Source: Lachnospiraceae bacterium (GTDB taxonomy: Bacteria > Bacillota_A > Clostridia > Lachnospirales > Lachnospiraceae). Taken from it: DNA of 64,000 nucleotides. Positions within the stretch are counted from its first letter, which is position 1. Each line of letters opens with the position of its first letter. This document shows, one piece after another, positions 16,937 through 26,192 of the stretch. Under the pieces are notes generated by a model. It saw only the letters and a list, made by a program, of their open reading frames with translations, did not search any database and was not told the DNA's origin. The position numbers and the translations under genes were made by a program. The stretch covers positions 47,314-111,313 of the forward strand of contig QXWX01000011.1 of assembly GCA_009911175.1 (NCBI GenBank), written 5' to 3'.

Positions 16937-17308
16937 TCACCCCAAGACTTCCATAACTTTTTCAAACTTGTCCTGATAATATTTTTTGCTCTCTATAGAT
17001 AATTTTCGAAAGCTTCTTGCTAATTTGGCTTTTACAAATTCCTTCCCCTCTTTAATTCCCATTCCTTTTTCAACATAAGCTAAATACAATAAACTGGGCA
17101 CACTATCGAAGTGTGAAATTGCATCGGCATCTGCAACACACAATTCTTCAGGAGTATTTTTCGTTAAGCTTACGCTTCCTCTGTGATTTTCTGCATTTTT
17201 AACTACAGCTTCAATATGATAGTAACATCCTATCCCAAACTTATTCGATTCTTTTTGGCATCTATCATATATTTCCTGTTGCAAATTCCTCAAAATATCT
17301 TCTCGCAT
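16937..17308 (-). pseudogene. HD-type phosphohydrolase with the HD core deleted in frame
   Basis: The product (123 residues from ATG 17,308, site AGGAAGAG) begins MREDILRNLQQEIYDR with YYHIEAVVKNAE and ends NHRGSVSLTKNTPEELC, VADADAISHFDSVPSLLY and FEKVMEVLG. Both parts match small clostridial HD-domain hydrolases. In intact proteins about 60-70 residues lie between KNAE and NHRG, including the HD metal-binding pair; they are missing here although the frame is kept. The protein would lack its catalytic centre. It lies between a repeat-rich gap and the GH2 gene. Confidence 0.65.
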
Positions 17309-17441
17309 ATTTCTCTTCCTCAAATTGCAATCTATCATTCTTTCATTTCCGCCCCTGTTATGGATTTAGGTTTTTGAGTAAATCTGACAACAACACCATC
17401 CTTCCGAGCAGGGCGTCACAGCCGGCAACGCCCGAATCCCT

Positions 17442-19913
17442 CTACAGATCATACACACTCCGCACCCGCAGCCCCTTCGCTTCTCCTCTCAGGATCTCCA
17501 CCGTCCTGCTGCCGCCGTTTAAGTCAAAGTAGTTATCCGACAGCACCAGATCCTCCGCCTCATTCTGGATCTCCACGCTCTTCGCGTAAGCCGCGGCCGT
17601 GACTGTGATCCGCTTCTCGTCCGTTTCCACGGAAAGCCTGGGGTCCTCATACCGAAAATACTTGGGATAGGAGAAGATCACCGTTCCTTCCGAAACCTTC
17701 TCCCCGCCGATCCATGCCTCATAGCTCACATACTGGGAAAATACGTCCACCTCCGGCAGCTCCGTCTTTTCCAGCCAGACAGCAGACAGCGCCGGAACCA
17801 GCACCTCCTCCTCTTCTTCCCGGAGGCTTTCGCCGGATGCGTTTCTCAGGTTCCACCGAACCGTCACCCGTCTGTCCTCCTGTGTCTCATTGGCCACGTT
17901 GAGACGGATGGATTTTTCAAATTCAAAATGCTGCCGGTTCATGTTGGCTTCCTGGGTGAGCCAGCTCTGCTCCTCGCAGGAAATCAGTATAGGCGCAAAA
18001 AACCGTTTTGCGTAATAGTGGAGCGCCTTCCACCGTCCGCAATAATCAATGGAGGACCAGGAAATGACCGGCCAGCAGTCGTTCAGCTGCCAGTAGATTG
18101 CCCCCATGCAGCGCCCCCGGTTTCTCCGGAAATGCTCCACCCCATAGCGGATGGCATCTGCCTGCAAAAGCTGGGAGGCGTACAGGACATCCTCGAAGCG
18201 GGTGGGATAACGGTAGGTCTGCTGGAGATAATTCATGATCTTTCCGTTTGCGCCGTAATTCCTCTGGTGCTTTTCCATGACATAGGAAAAAATATTCCAG
18301 TCCCGGGGATCGTCGGTAAAGGTCTCGATGGTCTTTTTGCACGGGAAGGACTGAAAGCCGAACTCCGACGCATAGCGGAAATAGTGCTTCCTGTACTCGG
18401 AAAAGGGCTTGTTTCCGTGCCAAACCTCCCAGTAATGCACATCTCCCCGGTTCGGATCGTTGGGGTGGTCGAAGGACCCGCCGGAGGACGGGCTCGCAGG
18501 CCAGTAAAAGGTCTGAGGATCATGGATTTTCAGGACTCCGGGAATGATCCGCTCATACATCAGGAGATAATCCCGCACCTCCGTGGGCTTCGTCACCCAG
18601 CACCTCTGATCCACAAACATTTCCATCTCGTTGTTGCCGCACCACAGCGCCAGGCAGGCGTGGTGCCGGATCCGCTTCACATTGTCGGTAAACTCCCGGG
18701 TGATATTTTCCTCAAATTCCGGCGTCAGCTCGTACACCGAACATGCGAACATGAAATCCTGCCAGACGGCCAGCCCCAGCTCATCGCAAATGTCGTAGAA
18801 CCAGTCGTCCGGATAGAAGCCGCCGCCCCAGACACGGATCACATTGAAGTTGGCCAGCTTACAGTCCTCCAGAAGCCGGCGGGTCTTCTCCGGGCTTCGT
18901 CTCCCCAGGAGATGCTCCTCCGGAATGTAGTCCGCGCCCATGGCAAAAAATGGTTTTCCGTTGATGACATGTGCAAAGCTCTCGCCCCAGGCGTCTTTTT
19001 CCCGCTGCATGGTCATGCTGCGCAGGCCGATCCGCCGCGTCCAGGAATCCGCCTGTACGCCGCCGCAAAATAGGACGGCTTCTACTTCGTATAAGGGCTG
19101 GGCGCCCAGGCCGTTGACCCACCAGAGCCGGGGATTTTCTATGAGGATGCTGCCTTTTCCGTCCGGGGAGAGTATGGTTTCAAACTGCTGATCGTCCGCT
19201 ATAAAATCCGTATCCTCTTTCTCATCCCCCGGGGCAGTCACCCGGATCCGGATGCTGCAGTCTTCCCGCGCATCTGCCGCATACTCCGCGTCAAAATCCA
19301 GGATGCAACGCCCGTCCCGGTGGGTCTGGCTGATCCGGACACTGTCGATCCTTCCTTTGTTCACCTTGCAGAGCCGGACCGGACGGAAGATCCCGGCATC
19401 CGGAAGATGCGCGCCCCAGTCCCATCCGAACATATAATGCGCTTTCCGGAGGTGCATAAAGCCTTCGTAAGTATCTTCATTTCCAATATTTCCATATTTT
19501 TTGTAGCTTTCTGCAATATATTTCAAGGGAGACCGGAGCAGGATCCGGAGAACATTTTTTTCATCAGCGCTAAGCAGGGAACGGACGTCAAACTCCCATA
19601 TCCGGTGCATATTGCAGGCTTCCCCGATCAGCGTGTCATTCAGGAAAATCTCCGCCGCTGTGTCCAGGCCCTCAAAACGCAGGAATACTTCTGAGTATGG
19701 ATCGATTTCCGATTCCTCAAAGGTACAGACATACTCATAATCCGCATTCATCAGGGCACAGATCTGGTCCTCGTTGTCCTTCCAATACGGATCCTCCATC
19801 TTTTGATTCCGCAGCAGATCCGTATAGACCGATCCGGGAACCACAGCCTCCTGCCATTCCTCTCCGCCCGCGCGGCGCATCTTCCAATTCTGATCTAATG
19901 TTCTCACTTCCAT
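17442..19913 (-). CDS. GH2 beta-mannosidase
   Basis: The 823-residue protein has the GH2 layout: N-terminal sugar-binding domain, immunoglobulin-like domain and TIM barrel. RVWGGGFYPDDWFYD and the acid/base motif WCGNNEME (about residues 405-412) and the nucleophile region ASEFGFQSFP mark the beta-mannosidase branch. No signal peptide is seen, so it acts in the cytoplasm on imported oligosaccharides, removing beta-linked mannose as in the Man-beta-1,4-GlcNAc core of N-glycans or mannobiose. ATG 19,911-19,913 follows AGGAGGATG. It is the last gene of the run that starts with the ABC transporter genes upstream. Confidence 0.9.
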   Translation of the reverse strand: MEVRTLDQNWKMRRAGGEEWQEAVVPGSVYTDLLRNQKMEDPYWKDNEDQICALMNADYEYVCTFEESEIDPYSEVFLRFEGLDTAAEIFLNDTLIGEACNMHRIWEFDVRSLLSADEKNVLRILLRSPLKYIAESYKKYGNIGNEDTYEGFMHLRKAHYMFGWDWGAHLPDAGIFRPVRLCKVNKGRIDSVRISQTHRDGRCILDFDAEYAADAREDCSIRIRVTAPGDEKEDTDFIADDQQFETILSPDGKGSILIENPRLWWVNGLGAQPLYEVEAVLFCGGVQADSWTRRIGLRSMTMQREKDAWGESFAHVINGKPFFAMGADYIPEEHLLGRRSPEKTRRLLEDCKLANFNVIRVWGGGFYPDDWFYDICDELGLAVWQDFMFACSVYELTPEFEENITREFTDNVKRIRHHACLALWCGNNEMEMFVDQRCWVTKPTEVRDYLLMYERIIPGVLKIHDPQTFYWPASPSSGGSFDHPNDPNRGDVHYWEVWHGNKPFSEYRKHYFRYASEFGFQSFPCKKTIETFTDDPRDWNIFSYVMEKHQRNYGANGKIMNYLQQTYRYPTRFEDVLYASQLLQADAIRYGVEHFRRNRGRCMGAIYWQLNDCWPVISWSSIDYCGRWKALHYYAKRFFAPILISCEEQSWLTQEANMNRQHFEFEKSIRLNVANETQEDRRVTVRWNLRNASGESLREEEEEVLVPALSAVWLEKTELPEVDVFSQYVSYEAWIGGEKVSEGTVIFSYPKYFRYEDPRLSVETDEKRITVTAAAYAKSVEIQNEAEDLVLSDNYFDLNGGSRTVEILRGEAKGLRVRSVYDL

Positions 19914-20049
19914 CTATGCAGCATCCTCCTTCTTCTCTAGATCCCAGAGCGAGCAGTGGAATCTCCAATCTTCACCGCAAAAGCCAGGACAGCAGACCTC
20001 TGCCCCATCTGCTGCCCTGACAATTCCTTATCATCAAGCCAATCCGTAT

Positions 20050-20730
20050 CTACTCTGCCGCCGGATACTCGTTGCAGAGCAGCCGGTACGCCGGTTCATC
20101 CTCTTCGATAGCCGGGAACCGTCCGATGGGCTCGTAGAACCGGTTGTCGTTCTCGTCATCATTGCACATGGAGACCTCTCCCAAAAGAACCGCCCCGGTG
20201 CCCTCTTCCACATGGAAATCGTGGTACATATAGGGATAGACCGTGATGCTCTCCCCCGGCTGCAGCCGAACCTGAGTCCCCGCAGGCACGGTAAACTCCC
20301 TGCCGTCGCAGTTCACCTTCACGTCGGTATCCGCAAACTCCCCGTTTTCCGTGGAATTGTAAACCGTGATCAGGACATTGCCGCCGCCCCGGTTGATGAT
20401 ATCCTCCATCTTATTCCAGTGGAAATGCATGGGCGCCATCTGGCCTTCCTTAACCATCAAGAGCTTTTCCGCGTAGGTTTTCGTATATTTGTCATTTTTA
20501 AGATTTCCGTTCCGCAGGGTGATCAGCGCAAATCCGACCTGGTCAAATTTTCCAAGTCCGTAATCTGTGATATCCCATCCCAGCATGTTGTCGCGGATCT
20601 CATCGTATTCGTGGTTCTTTTCCGCCCAATCCCCGGGCGTCCATTTACAGAATGGGGGCAGCTCAAAACCGTGCTCCTTGATTAACGCTTCCATGCCTTT
20701 GATGGCCTGGTTGATCTCACTTCTTTTCAT
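20050..20730 (-). CDS. D-lyxose/D-mannose isomerase
   Basis: The 226-residue cupin protein starts MKRSEINQAIKGMEALI and holds the metal motif MHFHWNKMEDIINRGG and YMYHDFHVEEG. These give the His, His, Glu and His ligands of the D-lyxose ketol-isomerase family, whose members also interconvert D-mannose and D-fructose. ATG 20,730 has GAGAGGAGC upstream; an earlier in-frame start at 20,808 would add a Cys-rich stretch with no support. In this locus it would channel released mannose to fructose without prior phosphorylation. It lies between the binding protein and GH2 genes on the same strand. Confidence 0.87.
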   Translation of the reverse strand: MKRSEINQAIKGMEALIKEHGFELPPFCKWTPGDWAEKNHEYDEIRDNMLGWDITDYGLGKFDQVGFALITLRNGNLKNDKYTKTYAEKLLMVKEGQMAPMHFHWNKMEDIINRGGGNVLITVYNSTENGEFADTDVKVNCDGREFTVPAGTQVRLQPGESITVYPYMYHDFHVEEGTGAVLLGEVSMCNDDENDNRFYEPIGRFPAIEEDEPAYRLLCNEYPAAE

Positions 20731-20838
20731 TGTTCCATCGCTCCTCTCGCATGATTCACCGCTCCCGCATGTCTCAGCGGAAGCGGCGCATTTACAGTTG
20801 TTTTTCACGGCCGGGCCGGCCGCTTATAAGAAACAGCT

Positions 20839-22323
20839 TTACTTTCCGTCTTTCCATTCATCAATCTGGCTCTGCATCTCGTCGATCACATCCTGCACGC
20901 CGGTTGCCTCCAGCTTCTTCTGAAGCTGCGGAAGGTATTCCTCCGGGTCTACGCTTCCTATATACAGGGATTTTCCAAATTCATCCAGGACATTCCGAAA
21001 GCCCGCTACCTGGGTGCTGACCGGGTCCAGGTTGAAGTCGAACCCAAAGGACGGCGCTTCCTCGGAGGCATCGTTGAACTCCTTGAAGGTTGCCCATTTG
21101 TCCAGAGGCTCGTTATCTAATACATAAGTGTTGAACAGTCCTCCCTGCACCCAGTAAGGCACAGAATAGTCTTTTTTCGCCGCTTCGTCCAGCTTGATCT
21201 TGAAGTCATAGACATACTCTTTTCCCTTCGCAGCCTCGGCCTCGGATGCGTCCGGCTCCGCCTTCTCCCAGTGTACGCCTTCGATTCCGTAGTTCAGCAG
21301 GTTCCGCAGATATTCGTCGGTGTTGATCAGGTTGAGCAGTGCAATGGCTTTTTCGGGATGCTCGGAATTTTTGTTGACAGCCGTCAGCGCCCCTCTGGCA
21401 GAAGCATTGGTGATCTTCGTGTCCATGATCTGGGTGGCCACCACTTCATACCCCAGGTCCTTGCCCCAGATCAGCTCCGCGTATGGCTGGCCGTCGCCCT
21501 TTGTGACAAAACGCTTGATGGATTTGTCATCGGAAGCGGTAGCCGCGTCTTTGTTGATATAGCCTTCCGTATAATATTTGCGCATGGTTGCAAGCGTAGA
21601 CTTCATTCTCTCGGTTTCGAAAACATTTTTCACGGTCAGAGAATCGTCCCCGTATTCGATGCCCACCGGGTCCTGGATCTTATCCATATAGGTAGGCGCC
21701 GTATAGTCCTTGGTCAGATACAGCGGCACCACATCCGGCTCTTTCTCCTTGATCAGCTTAAGCCAGGGCTCTAAGTCTTCCAGGGAATGGATCTCTTCAT
21801 ATGGAATGTCGTATTTGTCTACATATTCTTTGGTAAATACCCACATGGGGCAGTTTCCGATCTCCTTCTCGCTGGGCACGCCGTAGGTCACTCCGCCTAC
21901 CTTGGCCGCCTCCCAGAAACGCGGGTCGATCCGCTCGTACATTTCCTGCTCCTGGATCAGGTCGTCCAGCTCAAGAAATGCACCCTTCTGGGCGTTCTGA
22001 AGATAATCGTTGGCCCAGGAACAGGTAAAGCACAGATCCCATGCGTCGCCGGTATTGATGACTACCTGCATCTTCTGATTATAGTCTCCCCAGCCTACTT
22101 TTACAATGTTTAATTTCACGCCGATCTTTTCCTGGGTGTACTCGTTCACCTTTTCCAGGACCGTCTGGTCGTCGTTCTGGGAATCCCCCACCTGGTACCA
22201 GGTCAGCTCCGTGATCTCTTCTCCGCTCTCGTTGGTCTCCCCTTTTCCTCCGCAGCCTGCTAAACTTCCGGCCGCAAGCGCGGATGCGATTGTCAGTGCC
22301 ATCCACTTTTTATTCCATCTCAT
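20839..22323 (-). CDS. Sugar ABC transporter substrate-binding lipoprotein
   Basis: The 494-residue protein starts MRWNKKWMALTIASALAAGSLAGCGGKG, that is a lipoprotein signal with lipobox LAGC (Cys near residue 26). The rest is an extracellular solute-binding protein of the YtcQ/LipO (CUT1-associated) group. It would capture oligomannosides at the outer face of the membrane. ATG 22,323 with AAAGGAG is preferred over TTG 22,329. Two permease genes lie upstream on the same strand, after a 180-bp gap containing a small GCCCC/GGGGC stem. No ATPase gene accompanies them. Confidence 0.9.
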   Translation of the reverse strand: MRWNKKWMALTIASALAAGSLAGCGGKGETNESGEEITELTWYQVGDSQNDDQTVLEKVNEYTQEKIGVKLNIVKVGWGDYNQKMQVVINTGDAWDLCFTCSWANDYLQNAQKGAFLELDDLIQEQEMYERIDPRFWEAAKVGGVTYGVPSEKEIGNCPMWVFTKEYVDKYDIPYEEIHSLEDLEPWLKLIKEKEPDVVPLYLTKDYTAPTYMDKIQDPVGIEYGDDSLTVKNVFETERMKSTLATMRKYYTEGYINKDAATASDDKSIKRFVTKGDGQPYAELIWGKDLGYEVVATQIMDTKITNASARGALTAVNKNSEHPEKAIALLNLINTDEYLRNLLNYGIEGVHWEKAEPDASEAEAAKGKEYVYDFKIKLDEAAKKDYSVPYWVQGGLFNTYVLDNEPLDKWATFKEFNDASEEAPSFGFDFNLDPVSTQVAGFRNVLDEFGKSLYIGSVDPEEYLPQLQKKLEATGVQDVIDEMQSQIDEWKDGK

Positions 22324-22509
22324 GATCAAATTCTCCTTTTCTATTTTCTGTGCCCCTCAGGGGCTTAAGTTTTGGAATGCCCTTTGGGGTATCATTATGT
22401 CTTCCCTGAATCCCGCATCCGGCAAATGACGCAGGATTCCGTGGCTGTCAGTTTTTCTTCCACATTTCTTCCATGATTCTAAACGCAGAATCCGCTGTCC
22501 GGCCTGCTC

Positions 22510-23472
22510 TTACTCCTTTACCGCCCCGATGGTCAGCCCGTTTACAAAGTACCTCTGGAAAAACGGATAGGCAAAGATGATCGGCAGCGTGGAGATTACA
22601 ACAATGGCCATCTTGATTGTTTCCTTGGGCAGGTTGGCCGCTGCCTGGATGCCGTCCACGCCCATCATGGACTTGTTGCTGGCCAGCCAGTCGATGGAGC
22701 TCTCAATCTGGATCAGCAAATACTGCAGCGGGATCCAGGTTTTATCGTCCATGTACATCATAGCATTAAACCAGTCGTTCCAGTAGCCCAATGTTAAAAA
22801 CAGTCCGATGGTTGCCAGCCCCGGCAGCGCCATGGGAATGACGATCTTAAAGAACAGGTGCCACTCCGATGCCCCGTCGATCTTTGCCGACTCCACCACC
22901 GAATCGGGAATGCTCGTTTTGAAAAATGTCCGCAGCACGATGATGTTGTAGGAGTTCAGGCACAACGGCAAGATCAGCGCCCAAATGGTATTTTTCAGCA
23001 TCAGCACCTTGGTCACGATCAGGTAATTGGCGATCATACCGCCGGAAAACAGCATGGGGATCGTGATCACCTTTGTAAAAAAGGAGCGGAACTCGTAGGT
23101 TTTTCTGGAAAGCGCATATGCGTAGGTTCCGGTCAGAAGCAGCCCCAGAAGCGTTCCCGTCACCGTTACCAGGATGGTCACGCCGTAGCTTCTGATGATA
23201 TTTTCTCCCGCGCTGACGATGTATTCGTATGCGTAAAAGCTCCATTTTTCCGGGATGAACCGGTAGCCGTTCATGGCCAGGCTTTCTTCGTCCGTCAGCG
23301 AAATGATGATGACGAAGATAAACGGGATCACGCTCAGAAGGGACAGGATCGTCAGGATCGTGTTAAACAGTACATTGGTGGAGCTTTTTATGGAGTTGTA
23401 GCTGCACTGCGCGTCTTCCAGCTTCCGCAGCTTTTTCTCATAAGCACGCTCTTTTAAATTCAGTAATGACAT
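22510..23472 (-). CDS. Carbohydrate ABC permease, LplC/MalG type
   Basis: The 320-residue membrane protein has six transmembrane segments and the EAA loop VVESAKIDGASEWHLFFKIVIPM (EAA-like residues about 200-222), which docks the ATPase. A C-terminal QRYFVNGLTIGAVKE is typical of the LplC/YtcP branch. It pairs with the other permease gene (18 bp upstream) in a CUT1 importer. ATG 23,470-23,472 has AGGAG 4-8 bp before it. The shared ATPase must be encoded elsewhere, as for MsmX-dependent systems. Confidence 0.92.
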   Translation of the reverse strand: MSLLNLKERAYEKKLRKLEDAQCSYNSIKSSTNVLFNTILTILSLLSVIPFIFVIIISLTDEESLAMNGYRFIPEKWSFYAYEYIVSAGENIIRSYGVTILVTVTGTLLGLLLTGTYAYALSRKTYEFRSFFTKVITIPMLFSGGMIANYLIVTKVLMLKNTIWALILPLCLNSYNIIVLRTFFKTSIPDSVVESAKIDGASEWHLFFKIVIPMALPGLATIGLFLTLGYWNDWFNAMMYMDDKTWIPLQYLLIQIESSIDWLASNKSMMGVDGIQAAANLPKETIKMAIVVISTLPIIFAYPFFQRYFVNGLTIGAVKE

Positions 23473-23490
23473 TTTCTCCTATCTCCTTTC

Positions 23491-24438
23491 TTAGAATAAT
23501 GCGTTTTCGCTGTCCACTTTGGACACGATCTTGTTGGCGATCATGATCAGTACAAATCCGACTGTAGACTGGAACAGCGCCGCCGCCGAGCTCATCCCGA
23601 TCTCGCCGCTGGTCTTCAACGCCCGGAAAATGTAGGTATCCAGTACGTTTGTCACCGGGTACAGAGGGCCGGAATCCTTGGGAAGCTGGTAGAACAGCCC
23701 GAAGTCTGCCTTGAAAATGCCTCCGATGGACATGATCAGCAGGATCGTGATAACCGGCCGCAAAAGGGGCAGGGTGATGTACTTGATCTGCTGCCATTTG
23801 GTGGCCCCGTCCAGTACGGCGGCTTCGTAATAGGTCTTGTCAATGCCGCAGATGGACGCCAGGTATACGACGGTGTTGTAGCCCACGCCTTTCCACTGGC
23901 TCATGAAAATGATGATAAAGGGCCAGTATTTTTTCTCTGTATACCAGGAAACGCTGTCCTGGCCGAACTGCTGGAGCACTGCGTTGAAATAGCCTTTTTC
24001 CGGGTTCAGGAACGCAAACACGCAGTAGCTGACCACAACCCATGACAGGAAATAGGGCAGGAACATGGAGCTCTGGTAGATCTTCGCCATTCCTTTATTT
24101 TTCAGTTCATTTAAAAGCAGGGCCACGATCACCGGCAGTACGATTCCGAGAACGATAAACGCCACGTTGTACAGTACCGTATTCCGCAGGATGATCCAGG
24201 CATCCCCGCTGCTGAACAGGAATTTAAAGTTGTCCAGCCCTACAAATTCGCTGGAGATCAGGCTCTGGAAAAAATTGCCCGACAACCTGTATTTCTTAAA
24301 TGCCACCAGAATCCCGAACAAAGGCAGGTAGGCAAACAGAAAAAACCAGACTGCACCCGGGGCGCTTAAGATCAGCAGCTCTTTGTTGGTCCTGAGCTTC
24401 GAAAAAAATCCCCTCTTCTTTACTTTTTTGTCGTGCAT
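23491..24438 (-). CDS. Carbohydrate ABC permease, LplB type
   Basis: The 315-residue membrane protein begins MHDKKVKKRGFFSKLRTNK, then SAPGAVWFFLFAYLPLFGILVAF, the conserved first helix of LplB/YteP permeases. The EAA loop is YYEAAVLDGATKWQQIKYITLPLL (about residues 205-228). It forms the heterodimer with the next permease. ATG 24,438 follows AAGGAGGTTGTG; an upstream in-frame start reads through structured repeats and is rejected. It is the first gene of the transporter operon. Confidence 0.92.
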   Translation of the reverse strand: MHDKKVKKRGFFSKLRTNKELLILSAPGAVWFFLFAYLPLFGILVAFKKYRLSGNFFQSLISSEFVGLDNFKFLFSSGDAWIILRNTVLYNVAFIVLGIVLPVIVALLLNELKNKGMAKIYQSSMFLPYFLSWVVVSYCVFAFLNPEKGYFNAVLQQFGQDSVSWYTEKKYWPFIIIFMSQWKGVGYNTVVYLASICGIDKTYYEAAVLDGATKWQQIKYITLPLLRPVITILLIMSIGGIFKADFGLFYQLPKDSGPLYPVTNVLDTYIFRALKTSGEIGMSSAAALFQSTVGFVLIMIANKIVSKVDSENALF

Positions 24439-24561
24439 TAAATCACAACCTCCTTCACTTTCAGATAGTTTTTCACCGCTGGGATCTGCACGTCCTGCGG
24501 TGTCAGATGCTTCTCCCGCATCGGCTGTCTCGCAGATGCGGCGGATAACGGAAGATTGCCG

Positions 24562-24639
24562 GCTGCTGTTCACATCCGCGATGTTCACAGCAGCGAATCC
24601 GGCCTGTTTAAAATTGCCTTGCGGCAAGAGGCCGGATTC
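24562..24639. repeat. Two adjacent nested hairpins in the transporter leader
   Basis: The first (24,562-24,594) has outer GCTGCTGT/ACAGCAGC and inner ACATC-CGC-GATGT. The second (24,595-24,639) has outer GAATCCGGCCT/AGGCCGGATTC around a 23-nt core whose inverse reads TTGCC-GCAA-GGCAA then TTTTAAA. The second belongs to the same family as 8452-8494 and 10,666-10,704. They lie in the untranslated leader of the transporter operon, between the promoter near 24,775 and the start at 24,438. Confidence 0.75.
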
Positions 24640-24751
24640 CAGCCCCAATACTATGCTGGCCTGTGACCGTGCAGCGCAGTGCACGGCCCATGAATAAACG
24701 ATAACGATCCTCGGCTTCTTTCTGTCATCTTTATGAAATCATTTCTACGTC

Positions 24752-24779
24752 CTGAACTGTTCTGAACAATTACATTATA
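24752..24779 (-). promoter_or_regulatory. Candidate promoter and direct-repeat site of the transporter operon
   Basis: On the minus strand TATAAT lies at 24,774-24,779 with no good -35, as expected for an activator-dependent promoter. CTGAAC on the plus strand occurs at 24,752-24,757 and 24,762-24,767, one helical turn apart, near the expected transcript start. This could be a site for the YesN-type AraC regulator encoded at 26.9-28.4 kb; that link is inference. Confidence 0.4.
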
Positions 24780-24882
24780 TACCAGATGGAGATTTGATTC
24801 CTAGTTGAAAACTTTCAGTTTCCATGCACAAATTCTATGGCGGAGACATGGGAAAGTGGAAAAATTATATGTGAAATTGAAA

Positions 24883-24911
24883 AAAGGAACTGGAAATTTT
24901 CCAGTTCCTTT
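24883..24911 (-). terminator. Terminator of the HipA-like kinase operon
   Basis: AAAGGAACTGGAAA (24,883-24,896) pairs with TTTCCAGTTCCTTT at 24,898-24,911, with a T-run on the minus-strand side. It lies 17 bp beyond the stop of the minus-strand kinase gene. Confidence 0.8.
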
Positions 24912-24927
24912 GCATGTCTTAATGTGA

Positions 24928-25818
24928 TCAGCAATGTATTTTTTTATAAGCCGGTAAAAGAATCTTCTCCAGCCTTGCCTCTATATAGGTCTGATAAAAT
25001 TCCCGCTGCAAAGAAGAAAGATATGGGACGCCCACAATAAACGCTTTCAGTTTTTCTATATCCACTCTCGGTAAAATCCTCAAAAGCGCGTCCATACATT
25101 CCGTATGCTCACCTTTCATCAAAAAATCATAATAGCGGATCTTCCTGCCATGCTCATGGATTGCGGACGTAGGAAAATGAAAAATACGGGCATTGAGTTC
25201 GTCTTCATCCCGCAGGATTGTATTCATAATATTTTCATCAGCCTGCGGAAGCAGACAGCTCCCACAATCAAAAACAGGTGCAGTCTCCGCAGACTGCCGC
25301 TTGTTGTCAATCAGGAATCCCCAATTACCGTTATGCCTGTCAAAATTCCCAAGCAAGGTATCGACGATAAACATATTCCAAAAGTGTTCTTTTAGTTTTT
25401 CCGGATTTACAAACTGCTGCTTTTCAAGAGATTCCATAATATCCGACAATTCCGTACCGGTTCCCCCATGTTCGGAATCAATCACTGTATTTTTTATGGA
25501 GCAAAAATCATATAGTATTTTTCCGTCTTCCGTAAAATCTTTACACGCGCAGACGATTTTTGTCTTTCCTGATATCTGGAAAGTCCCGAGCAGCGTCTCC
25601 TGAGCGCAGATCCCGAGCATTTGAAAAATGGTGCTGGCAATATGCTCGCTAAAGCAGCTGTTCGTATAGGATAACGCGGTCGGTTTTTTTTCCGCAGACG
25701 GCGGAAATTTGAGCATATAAATAGCCCCGTTATATTCTACTGCGATTTTCTTCCCATTTGCGCCATTATACGCTTTCCCAAAAATACGCTGGCAATCCGT
25801 AAAATCAATTCTGCCCAT
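24928..25818 (-). CDS. HipA/CtkA-like serine/threonine kinase
   Basis: The 296-residue protein from ATG 25,818 starts MGRIDFTDCQRIFGKAYNG and has the HipA-fold catalytic loop LLGNFDRHNGNWGFL (Asp and Asn, about residues 176-190) and metal-binding VFDCGSCLLP. A nucleotide-binding beta-hairpin KIAVEYNGAIYMLKF lies near the start. HipA-type kinases phosphorylate proteins such as GltX to slow growth; CtkA-type members are stand-alone effectors. It overlaps by 14 bp the end of a small upstream gene in another frame, the usual place for the antitoxin of a HipA toxin. A terminator follows directly. Confidence 0.8.
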   Translation of the reverse strand: MGRIDFTDCQRIFGKAYNGANGKKIAVEYNGAIYMLKFPPSAEKKPTALSYTNSCFSEHIASTIFQMLGICAQETLLGTFQISGKTKIVCACKDFTEDGKILYDFCSIKNTVIDSEHGGTGTELSDIMESLEKQQFVNPEKLKEHFWNMFIVDTLLGNFDRHNGNWGFLIDNKRQSAETAPVFDCGSCLLPQADENIMNTILRDEDELNARIFHFPTSAIHEHGRKIRYYDFLMKGEHTECMDALLRILPRVDIEKLKAFIVGVPYLSSLQREFYQTYIEARLEKILLPAYKKIHC

Positions 25819-26086
25819 TCTCCTGGCCTCCCCAAAGGAATTTTTTCCGCAGATAGTCCGCATGCTCCGGAGTGATCGCGCCGGCGCTGATCTCTGCTGT
25901 GTTGATACTCCCGTATAACTCCCCCCACAGGCAGTCAAGCAAGGAAGATCCTTTTTCCAGACCTTCTTTGTAAGCGTCCAGATCATGCTGCAGGTAATCC
26001 GGCAGTCCAAATTCATAAGAGCGTTCCCGAAGCTCCTGTATGGAGGGTTCTGCGGCAGCTTGAATATCCACATCTTTTGCCTGCAT
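25805..26086 (-). CDS. Small acidic partner protein of the HipA-like kinase
   Basis: The frame gives 93 residues from ATG 26,086 (weak site GGTGGA); an in-frame ATG at 26,185 just below the 37-nt palindrome is an alternative. It reads RERSYEFGLPDYLQHDLDAY, LLDCLWGELYGSIN and ITPEHADYLRKKFLWG. It has no HTH like HipB. I know similar small proteins placed directly before HipA-like kinases in Clostridia, but not their function. Coupled translation (14-bp overlap) argues for a regulatory or antitoxin role; that is inference. Confidence 0.65.
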   Translation of the reverse strand: MQAKDVDIQAAAEPSIQELRERSYEFGLPDYLQHDLDAYKEGLEKGSSLLDCLWGELYGSINTAEISAGAITPEHADYLRKKFLWGGQENGQN

Positions 26087-26192
26087 TGAAACGTCCACCC
26101 CCAGTCCTTTTGTTTCCTGGTTTTTAGTATATTGTCTCCCTTTTACGTTGTCAACCTTTTTGAACGGCAGTAAAAGATCAACCATTCTCTTT

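Noticed and set aside
17928..19073. Long open frame on the plus strand (about 381 codons)
   Set aside because: It is antisense to the clear GH2 beta-mannosidase. It has no ribosome site or family motif and arises from the GC-rich codon pattern.
24439..24684. N-terminal extension of the first permease
   Set aside because: The extension reads through nested hairpins, and the start at 24,438 has an AAGGAGG site and the conserved family N-terminus.
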